29,158 nucleotides of DNA, from the IMG/VR virus record IMGVR_UViG_3300034190_000533, positions 1 to 29,158 of that record, one strand, 5' to 3'. The stretch is from a virus. The notes beneath the pieces are model-generated. The model did no database searches. It was given only the letters and a program-made list of their open reading frames with translations, and was not told the origin of the DNA. Made by a program: the position numbers and the translations under genes. Below are positions 24,030 through 29,158 of the stretch, in pieces; within the stretch, counting starts at the first letter, position 1, and the number at the start of each line of letters is the position of its first letter.

Positions 24030-24264
24030 CGCAGAATTAGAACTCATGATAGACCGAGCCGCCAAGAAGGGCGCGAGAGAAGCTCTTCGGGATATCGGGC
24101 TTTACGACGACGACGCCCGGGACGACGTGAGAGAGATTCGCTCGCTGCTCGAAGCATGGCGAGATACAAAGCGGACAGTCGGGCAGACAGTTGCTCGCTT
24201 CTTTACAATGGCGCTGCTCGCTTTATTAGCTGCTGGCGCATATATGGAGCTCGGCGATAAATGA
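24022..24264 (+). CDS. Small tail-anchored membrane protein
   Basis: An 80-residue protein: a charged helical N-terminal part (ELELMIDRAAKKGAREALRD) then one hydrophobic segment near 58-75 (FFTMALLALLAAGAYMEL). ATG 24022 overlaps the preceding stop; ATG 24013 is in frame with no better site. One-pass proteins of this type near holins may regulate lysis or be a second pore component, but this is inference. Confidence 0.65.
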   Translation: MTDAELELMIDRAAKKGAREALRDIGLYDDDARDDVREIRSLLEAWRDTKRTVGQTVARFFTMALLALLAAGAYMELGDK

Positions 24265-24998
24265 GCGAATACACTAATCTGAACCCGTCCGGGAATACCG
24301 GATTCGACATCGCCCGGCTTAACATTGCCGAAGCTACTCCGGTTAATCTTTTCGGATATAACGCGGTCGTCGGCACTGACTACGAAACTCTCTGGAACGT
24401 CGGCGGCAAGTACCCGATAAACGCCACAGAGGGCACTCTGAGCGTCGTTAGCAGCGCGGCAGGGGATTCGTCCAAGCGAGTGCTAATTCAGGGCGTAGAC
24501 GGCGAATTTAAGGCCGTGTCGCAAGTCGTGACGCTAGATGCTACCGATGCAACGACTCCGGTGGTAAGTACGGTCGAATTCATGCGAGTGAATCAAGTTA
24601 TTCTGCTCGATGGCGAGAATGCTGGAAATATTACTGTCACCAGAGGCGCGTCGACTCTCGGCTATATCGGCATCGGCGAAGGAATCTCTCAGGCGTGCCA
24701 GTACACAGTGCCGGAGGGATATTCGCTCTACATATTCAGAATTAACTTAAACTCGGCAACGGCGAACCCGAATAAGTTTCTCAGATTCCGCAATGTGACG
24801 CAGAATAAAGACGGCCGCGTGATTCGTATCGCCCGGGCCACAAGCGCGACATCTGAAGTCACATACGACCGCCAAATACCATTCCGAATTGAGGAATGCA
24901 CTTATTTCGAATTTGAGGCGCAATCCAGCTCTGGCGATAACGAAGTCGCCATATTCGTTGAATGCGTACTACTCAAAAACCCGTGGGGGCGCGAATAA
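24261..24998 (+). CDS. Beta-rich virion protein, probable structural or fibre component
   Basis: A 245-residue protein with the pattern seen in phage virion proteins (NLFGYNAVVGTDYETLWNVG, VQ-like strands with SVVSSAAGDSSKRVLIQGVD, and a C-terminal SQACQYTVPEGYSLYIFRI). Head-decoration or head-fibre proteins of unrelated phages share this layout. No signal or membrane segment is present. It lies in the lysis block, away from other structural genes. Its start overlaps the previous stop by 4 bp. Confidence 0.6.
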   Translation: MSEYTNLNPSGNTGFDIARLNIAEATPVNLFGYNAVVGTDYETLWNVGGKYPINATEGTLSVVSSAAGDSSKRVLIQGVDGEFKAVSQVVTLDATDATTPVVSTVEFMRVNQVILLDGENAGNITVTRGASTLGYIGIGEGISQACQYTVPEGYSLYIFRINLNSATANPNKFLRFRNVTQNKDGRVIRIARATSATSEVTYDRQIPFRIEECTYFEFEAQSSSGDNEVAIFVECVLLKNPWGRE

Positions 24999-25069
24999 TG
25001 CCGTATCATTCAAAACCAGTTAAGAAAACCGCAAAATCAACCAAGAAGCCAAAGAAAAGGGGTAAGTAA
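24998..25069 (+). CDS. 23-residue lysine-rich micropeptide
   Basis: ATG 24998 overlaps the previous TAA and has a strong GGGGG site at 24985-24989. The product is about half Lys/Arg with prolines and a C-terminal KKPKKRGK. Its stop overlaps the next ATG by one base. Coupling on both sides and a strong ribosome binding site support translation. It might bind DNA or the membrane; no function is known. Confidence 0.6.
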   Translation: MPYHSKPVKKTAKSTKKPKKRGK

Positions 25070-25326
25070 TGGGTAAGCTAAAACTAGCATTCGAAATCGC
25101 ACGATTCGTTTTATTCCTAATCGCATCGATCAAAGATCTGGTGCTGCAAGCCGAAGAGCAGCTCCCGGAGTCCGGTAAGGGTTCGGAGAAGTTCCAAGCG
25201 GTGAAAACTGCGATAATCACTGCGGCCAAATATGCCGACATAGCAGACGAAGCAGTGGACAAAGCCGACGAGTTTATCAACGACTCGATCGAAGGCGCAG
25301 TCGCCAAGTTCATCAATGCCAGCTAA
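25069..25326 (+). CDS. Holin-like small membrane protein
   Basis: An 85-residue protein with one hydrophobic N-terminal segment (about 7-28, AFEIARFVLFLIASIKDLVL) and an acidic helical remainder. It overlaps the M15A peptidase gene by 11 bp, the usual holin-endolysin order. It could be a holin, a pinholin or an accessory spanin; the sequence does not decide. It begins at the last base of the micropeptide stop. Confidence 0.6.
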   Translation: MGKLKLAFEIARFVLFLIASIKDLVLQAEEQLPESGKGSEKFQAVKTAIITAAKYADIADEAVDKADEFINDSIEGAVAKFINAS

Positions 25327-25717
25327 ACTCGCTTATCGGAATTTCACGCGTAGCGAATTTCGCTGCAAGTGTGGCAAATGCGACTCTACCGGGGCAGAGA
25401 TCTCGGACGAGTTGCTGGACGCACTGCAAGCGCTGCGCACGATCTGCGAGTTCCCGTTTATCGTCACATCCGGCTATCGCTGCCCGTCTCATCCTGCCGA
25501 GAAGAATAAAGATTTCGTCGGCGCTCACGGCTGCGGGCTGGCAGTAGATATCGCTGTCAGCTACGAAGAAGCGATTCAACTGCTAAAGCACGCACTCAAT
25601 ACCGGGCTATTCACCGGGATCGGAGTCAATCAAAAGGGCGACCGTCGATTCATCCATCTGGACATTGCGACCGACATGGACGTAAACGCGCCAAGACCGC
25701 ACATCTGGACTTATTAA
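25316..25717 (+). CDS. Peptidase M15A endolysin
   Basis: A 133-residue zinc peptidase of the M15A family, which cuts peptide cross-links in peptidoglycan. Motifs are SGYRCP (52-57), H71 and D78 in GAHGCGLAVD, H114 in FIHLD and a C-terminal PHIWTY. Three ligands (His, Asp, His) can be read from the pattern. It has no signal peptide, so a holin must release it. It is the second lysin in the window, with the SleB type at 4528-4935. Confidence 0.9.
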   Translation: MPAKLAYRNFTRSEFRCKCGKCDSTGAEISDELLDALQALRTICEFPFIVTSGYRCPSHPAEKNKDFVGAHGCGLAVDIAVSYEEAIQLLKHALNTGLFTGIGVNQKGDRRFIHLDIATDMDVNAPRPHIWTY

Positions 25718-25747
25718 CACTCCCGCCACAATTGCGCATCAATATAG

Positions 25748-25775
25748 TTGCGTATTAGTCTCATTTTAGTATAAT
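25748..25775 (+). promoter_or_regulatory. Sigma70-like promoter of the recombination module
   Basis: TTGCGT (25748-25753), a 16-bp spacer and a perfect TATAAT (25770-25775) form the best-matched promoter in the window. It drives the annealing protein and following genes. Confidence 0.75.
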
Positions 25776-25802
25776 CGCCGAACGACTGGCATTCCGCTGG
25801 TC

Positions 25803-25818
25803 TAAATCGGGAGATTTA
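25803..25818 (+). promoter_or_regulatory. Hairpin with Shine-Dalgarno in the loop, annealing protein gene
   Basis: TAAATC (25803-25808) pairs with GATTTA (25813-25818) around GGGA; the GGGAG ribosome binding site lies at the hairpin tip, 7 bp before ATG 25821. Confidence 0.5.
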
Positions 25819-25820
25819 AA

Positions 25821-26435
25821 ATGAGCGAAAAGACGACATTCGCGTCCATCTGGGCGACGCTATCGCAGGTCGACGTATCAGGCCGCATCGAGAAAAAACA
25901 GAATCTCAGCTTTCTAAGCTGGTCATGGGCATGGGGTACTCTTATGGAGCATTACCCGCAAGCCGAGTATTCCTTCCAAGAACCCGCCGAAGCGCAAAGA
26001 GACGGCTCAGTCATGGTTTACTGTACCGTGACAATCGACGGTCTCTCTCGCCAAATGTGGCTGCCAGTGATGGACTTTAAGAATCAGGCGATCTCGAACC
26101 CAGATGCAGTCCAAGTCAATAAAGCGAAGATGCGCTGTCTCGTTAAGTGTCTAGCGATGTTCGGTCTCGGTCACTACATCTACGCTGGCGAAGATCTGCC
26201 GAGCGCAGAAGCTGACAAAGCCGCCGAGAAGATAGCAAAAGAACGCGCAGAGTCTATAAAGCCAGCAAATATAGAGCAACTGGTTCGCATTGATGAGCTA
26301 ATCAAAGATACCGACGCAGATGTCGAGATCTTTCATAAATACTTCAGGGTAGACGGAATTGCAGAGCTGACAGCTACGCAAGCCGACGTTGCTATATTAA
26401 AACTGGAGACTAAGAAGGCAGAGCAGAATGGATGA
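25821..26435 (+). CDS. Single-strand annealing protein, DUF1071/Sak3 type
   Basis: A 204-residue recombination protein. The N-terminal domain (SFLSWSWAWGTLMEHYP, then VMVYCTVTIDG, VMDFKNQAISNPDA and VNKAKMRCLVKCLAMFGLGHYIYAGEDLP) is the DUF1071 pattern of Sak3-type phage annealing proteins. The remainder is a helical tail. It pairs with the exonuclease gene to repair and recombine phage DNA, as Red-beta does with Red-alpha. Its end overlaps the next gene by 8 bp. Confidence 0.88.
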   Translation: MSEKTTFASIWATLSQVDVSGRIEKKQNLSFLSWSWAWGTLMEHYPQAEYSFQEPAEAQRDGSVMVYCTVTIDGLSRQMWLPVMDFKNQAISNPDAVQVNKAKMRCLVKCLAMFGLGHYIYAGEDLPSAEADKAAEKIAKERAESIKPANIEQLVRIDELIKDTDADVEIFHKYFRVDGIAELTATQADVAILKLETKKAEQNG

Positions 26436-26757
26436 AGACGAGAAGATTCTATACGCAGATGAGATTGCTCAACTGCTAGAGATCAGCGTCGAAGAGCTGC
26501 ACGAAAAGATGGAGAATTATGCGGTATTCATCTCTGACTATCAGCATTTCCATCAAGCCATCGAAGCGATGCAGGAAGATCTGGAGCAGTTCGATCAGAT
26601 AGAACACCGAGTCAAGCGATTGGCACTGCTGGTGACTTACTTTACAGCAGATTGGAAGGATTTCGAGCGAAGCTATTTCGTCGACATCTGCAAACACATC
26701 GAAAGCAAATATACGGGAGAAGAAGATGCGCATATTGCCGCACGAACAACGCACTGA
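26428..26757 (+). CDS. Hypothetical protein of the recombination block
   Basis: A 109-residue helical, acidic protein with no recognised domain. It sits between annealing protein and exonuclease and overlaps both (8 bp and 32 bp), so it belongs to the same unit. It may modulate the pair, though nothing in the sequence shows how. AAGG precedes ATG 26428. Confidence 0.7.
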   Translation: MDEDEKILYADEIAQLLEISVEELHEKMENYAVFISDYQHFHQAIEAMQEDLEQFDQIEHRVKRLALLVTYFTADWKDFERSYFVDICKHIESKYTGEEDAHIAARTTH

Positions 26758-27343
26758 GGGCTGGTACGCAGCTCGCAGAGGAGTGCCGACTGCCAGTTCA
26801 TTTGGTCGGCTAATCACGCCCACAGGGAAGCGTTCGGCATCTGCTGACGCTTATATCGACGAACTGATCGCTGAGAAGCTCACCGGGCAGTCGAAATTCT
26901 TTCCAACGACCGCAGCGATGCAGCACGGGATAGATACGGAGCCGAAAGCACGCGAGTATTACGAGTTCATGTACGACTCGAAGGTTATTGAAGTCGGTCT
27001 CTGTCTGCACGACACGATAGAAGCCGGAGCAAGCCCGGACGGACTCATCGAAGGCACGGAAGGCATTCTGGAAATCAAGTGCCCGCAGCCGCACACGATG
27101 GTGAAATACTGGCGAGACTTCTTAAAGAAGGAGAGGATGCCTCAGGAATATCTGGCTCAAGTGCAGGGCCAGCTATGGATCGCTGAAAAAGAGTGGTGCG
27201 ATTTTCTCTGCTACGCCGAGAACATTAAGCCGCTGCTAGTTCGCGTTAAAAGAGACGAAGAGTTCATCAAGTCGCTCGAAGAGATAGTGACGGATGCAGT
27301 CGAGTCAATAAACGAAAATGTAAATCAACTAAAGGGAAAGTAA
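26726..27343 (+). CDS. YqaJ/lambda-exonuclease family recombinase
   Basis: A 205-residue alkaline-exonuclease-like nuclease. Motifs match YqaJ viral recombinase: EGWYAARRGVPTASSFG, AMQHGIDTEPKAREYYE, SPDGLIEG with Asp105, EIKCP with Glu116 and Lys118, and YLAQVQGQLW. It degrades one strand 5'-3' to load the annealing protein. ATG 26726 overlaps the previous gene; the next gene starts 2 bp after its stop. Confidence 0.92.
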   Translation: MRILPHEQRTEGWYAARRGVPTASSFGRLITPTGKRSASADAYIDELIAEKLTGQSKFFPTTAAMQHGIDTEPKAREYYEFMYDSKVIEVGLCLHDTIEAGASPDGLIEGTEGILEIKCPQPHTMVKYWRDFLKKERMPQEYLAQVQGQLWIAEKEWCDFLCYAENIKPLLVRVKRDEEFIKSLEEIVTDAVESINENVNQLKGK

Positions 27344-27345
27344 AA

Positions 27346-27597
27346 ATGAGTGAATACGATAACAATATGCGCGGCGGTCTCTGGAAGCACGAACAGCGTC
27401 ACGATCAAGACATGGTGCTAAAGGGCGACTGCGAGATCGACGGAAAGACTTACTGGGTGAATGTGTTCCGCAACAAAAGCGACCATGAGAGATCGCCATC
27501 GTTCGATCTGAAGTTTAAAGCTAAGGACGCTCCAGTTGAAAAACCGCAACAAAAAAGCGACAATAACGAAACATTCGGGGACGATATACCGTTCTAG
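27346..27597 (+). CDS. Small protein with SSB-like C-terminal tip
   Basis: An 83-residue protein. The body is a short beta-type domain (MRGGLWKHEQRHDQDMVLKG, then KTYWVNVFRNK) and the end is NNETFGDDIPF, nearly the DDDIPF tip of E. coli SSB that recruits repair proteins. A full OB-fold SSB is longer (about 110-178 residues), so this is either a minimal SSB or a decoy that presents an SSB tail. It is the third gene of the recombination unit. No other family is recognised. Confidence 0.65.
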   Translation: MSEYDNNMRGGLWKHEQRHDQDMVLKGDCEIDGKTYWVNVFRNKSDHERSPSFDLKFKAKDAPVEKPQQKSDNNETFGDDIPF

Positions 27598-27601
27598 CAT
27601 G

Positions 27602-27639
27602 AAAAAAGCCCGGTGCAGAAGCTAATAACTGCACCGGGC
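27602..27639 (-). terminator. Near-perfect intrinsic terminator on the minus strand
   Basis: GCCCGGTGCAG (27608-27618) and CTGCACCGGGC (27629-27639) make an 11-bp perfect stem with a 10-nt loop. On the minus strand the hairpin is followed by TTTTTT (27607-27602), a textbook terminator. On the + strand only AATACTCTT follows. No minus-strand gene is visible to the right, so it may stop antisense transcription. Confidence 0.6.
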
Positions 27640-27647
27640 AATACTCT

Positions 27648-27663
27648 TACTTCGGGGAAAGTA
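27648..27663 (+). promoter_or_regulatory. Hairpin with Shine-Dalgarno in the loop, Cro-like gene
   Basis: TACTT (27648-27652) pairs with AAGTA (27659-27663) around CGGGGA. The GGGGA ribosome binding site of the HTH gene lies in the loop, 8 bp before ATG 27667. Confidence 0.5.
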
Positions 27664-27666
27664 CAA

Positions 27667-27894
27667 ATGAGCCAGAACACTATGTCACAAAAGGTCGATT
27701 TCGGCAAAGCGATCCGGGCAGCGCAAGCCAGCTCGCACACGCGAATCTCTGACATTGCAAAAGAGATCGGAGTCGCTCCGCAGCAAGTCTCTCGCTGGCA
27801 GAAAAGCGAAGACATAAAATTGTCCCGGGCCGTCGAAATTGCCGCAGTCTTTAAGATGAGTCTCGCCGACTTCTTGGATCTGTACCATGAATGA
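27667..27894 (+). CDS. Cro/CI-type HTH regulator
   Basis: A 75-residue DNA-binding protein with a helix-turn-helix near 30-50 (SDIAKEIGVAPQQVSRWQKS), the XRE/Cro pattern. ATG 27667 has a GGGGA site; the upstream part of the frame overlaps the minus-strand terminator and is ignored. It lacks a dimerisation or protease domain, so it is more like Cro than a prophage CI. It may regulate the 25770 or other early promoters. The start of the next gene lies inside its 3' end. Confidence 0.85.
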   Translation: MSQNTMSQKVDFGKAIRAAQASSHTRISDIAKEIGVAPQQVSRWQKSEDIKLSRAVEIAAVFKMSLADFLDLYHE

Positions 27895-28792
27895 TCTGAT
27901 GCAGCTCTCGCGCAATCGCTGGCAAGAGATTCTCGGAAGGCTCGGCATCGATCAAGCGCTGCTAAACGGTAAGCACGCGCCCTGCCCAATGTGCGGCGGG
28001 AAGGATCGATTCAGATTCACCAATCACAATGGCGACGGCAAATACTTTTGCAATCAGTGCGGCAACGGCTCCGGCTGGGATCTAGCGGCAGAGATTACCG
28101 GGATGAGCAAATCAGCGGTCGCGCAGGAGATCAAAGAGATGGTCGGCGACATAAAGCCGAGCAAGCCAGTCGAACCAGATCTCGCCAAGAATAAAGCACG
28201 GCTCGAATCTATCCGTCGCGGTCTCGATTACGAATCACAGATAAACGCTAAGACTCTCTATCTGCGAAATCGCGGTCTGGCGAACTGCAAGAAGATCGGA
28301 TTCCATCCCGGTCTCGAATACTGGGACGGCGGCAAGTCTCTCGGTAAGCATCCGGCGATGGTGTGTGTTTTTTCTGACAGAAACGGACTTCCGGCGACGA
28401 TGCACGTCACATATTTGACAGCGAACGGGCAGAAAGCTCTGGTTCCGTCTGCGAAGAAAATCATGCCGCCATGCAGACCGACAACTGGCGGCGCGATACG
28501 TCTCACGAACATTTATGCCGAGATGGGAATCGCTGAAGGCGTCGAGACAGCTCTGGCGGTCATGCACAAGTTCAAGATTCCGTGCTGGGCCGCTGCGACC
28601 GCTGGAATGCTAGAGAAGTTCGAGCCGCCGAGCCAAGTGGCAACGCTGCACATATTCGCAGACGCAGATAGATCGTTTACCGGGCAAGCAGTTGCATTCA
28701 ATTTGGCAAAACGCTTGCATCGAGACATAGACTGCCGGGTTCATATTCCCGGGCAGATTGGGACAGATTACGCGGATCAGATGGGAGACTGA
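27887..28792 (+). CDS. Zinc-finger/TOPRIM primase
   Basis: A 301-residue primase. Zinc finger C33-C36 and C55-C58 (APCPMCGGKD and YFCNQCGNGSGWD) is the P4-alpha/DnaG type that recognises ssDNA. A TOPRIM-like region carries GIAEGVETALAV with Glu217 and HIFADAD with Asp259 and Asp261, the metal-binding acids. No helicase domain follows, so the SF2 helicase at the other end, or a later gene, may provide unwinding. ATG 27887 overlaps the HTH stop by 8 bp. Confidence 0.9.
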   Translation: MNDLMQLSRNRWQEILGRLGIDQALLNGKHAPCPMCGGKDRFRFTNHNGDGKYFCNQCGNGSGWDLAAEITGMSKSAVAQEIKEMVGDIKPSKPVEPDLAKNKARLESIRRGLDYESQINAKTLYLRNRGLANCKKIGFHPGLEYWDGGKSLGKHPAMVCVFSDRNGLPATMHVTYLTANGQKALVPSAKKIMPPCRPTTGGAIRLTNIYAEMGIAEGVETALAVMHKFKIPCWAAATAGMLEKFEPPSQVATLHIFADADRSFTGQAVAFNLAKRLHRDIDCRVHIPGQIGTDYADQMGD

Positions 28793-28793
28793 T

Positions 28794-29158
28794 ATGGAAG
28801 GCTGGACGGTTAAAGATAAGAAATCAAAAGAGCTATTCGTTGCGCACATCGAAGAGCTATTCGAGAAGCACGGGCACATTGCTATTCAGTACAGCACCGC
28901 AAAGCCGCGAACGATGGCGCAGAACAGCGCGCTCCATCTCTGGCTCGGGCAGGTCGCGCAGACGCTAAACGATGCTGGGCTGGACATGAAAAAGACGCTG
29001 AAGCCGAATGTCGACATCCCGTGGACGGTAAACTCGGCAAAGGATCATCTCTGGCGACCAATTCAGCGGATAATGGTCGGGGAAGAGTCTACCAAAGACC
29101 CGGAGCGCGGCCAATATAGCAAGATTTACGAAACAATCTCTCGCCATCTGGCGCAAAC
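28794..29158 (+). CDS. Replication-block protein, cut by window end
   Basis: The visible 121 codons start at ATG 28794, one base after the primase stop. The RTMAQNSALHLWLGQVAQTLNDAGLD then DIPWTVNSAKDHLWRPIQ pattern recurs in phage replication and recombination blocks. The QN-x2-LH segment loosely recalls NinB-type recombination proteins, but I am not certain. The end of the gene lies outside the window. Confidence 0.7.
   Translation, partial: MEGWTVKDKKSKELFVAHIEELFEKHGHIAIQYSTAKPRTMAQNSALHLWLGQVAQTLNDAGLDMKKTLKPNVDIPWTVNSAKDHLWRPIQRIMVGEESTKDPERGQYSKIYETISRHLAQ

Noticed and set aside
27613-27666. Upstream extension of the Cro-like frame
   Set aside because: It runs through the hairpin at 27608-27639 and lacks a ribosome binding site; ATG 27667 has GGGGA upstream.
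1-29158. CRISPR arrays, insertion sequences, att sites and tRNA genes
   Set aside because: No regularly spaced repeats, transposase motifs, integrase-linked repeats or cloverleaf structures were seen by eye; an integrase could lie outside the window.

Overview
The window is part of the genome of a tailed dsDNA bacteriophage with a long tail (siphovirus-like). It holds a DEAD/DEAH helicase, a two-subunit terminase, a DUF4055-type portal, a MuF-type head protein, a scaffold, a P22-like coat protein, head-tail connectors, a tail tube, a frameshifted tail assembly chaperone, an 1129-residue tape measure, a fibre, lysis genes and a recombination/replication module. Every convincing gene is on the + strand, and most stop and start codons overlap or abut. 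TAA, TAG and TGA are all used as stops. No tRNA, integrase or CRISPR array was seen. The host cannot be read from the sequence; the protein families fit phages of Gram-negative bacteria, but this is inference. One Cro-like HTH protein is present, and lytic or temperate lifestyle stays open.

Layout. 1-3795: end of an unknown gene, SF2 helicase, then small early genes, including a low-GC moron-like unit (1667-2090) with its own promoter, tandem repeats and hairpin. 3788-4935: a putative tRNA-guanine transglycosylase/DpdA-like enzyme and a SleB-type cell wall hydrolase. 4936-7239: a promoter, a GIY-YIG protein, and terminase small and large subunits. 7247-15354: portal, MuF protein with a C-terminal HExxH metallopeptidase domain plus a small overlapping acidic ORF, promoter, scaffold, coat, connectors, tail terminator, tail tube, and the G/G-T chaperone pair with a T TTT TTG slippery site. 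15772-21908: tape measure, one short tail-tip protein, Gly-rich fibre and fibre chaperone. 21905-25717: holin, metallophosphoesterase, small conserved proteins, a virion-type protein, a 23-residue Lys-rich peptide, a second holin candidate and an M15A endolysin. 25718-29158: promoter, DUF1071 annealing protein, YqaJ-type exonuclease, a small protein with an SSB-like C-terminal tip, Cro-like HTH, Zn/TOPRIM primase, and a gene cut by the window end.

How it works together. Terminase, portal, scaffold and coat build and fill the head. The connectors, tube, chaperones and tape measure build the tail. The fibre cassette sets the host range. Holins and two lysins open the cell. The annealing protein, exonuclease, SSB-like protein and primase form a Red-like recombination and replication unit.

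Points that stand out: (1) the MuF protein carries a low-GC zincin domain followed by a small overlapping ORF, resembling phage polymorphic toxins; (2) a DpdA/TGT-like gene suggests 7-deazaguanine chemistry; (3) several non-coupled genes present their Shine-Dalgarno in the loop of a small hairpin with different stem sequences, often just after a promoter; (4) a near-perfect intrinsic terminator points to the minus strand where no minus-strand gene is visible; (5) the tail tip module is unusually short.
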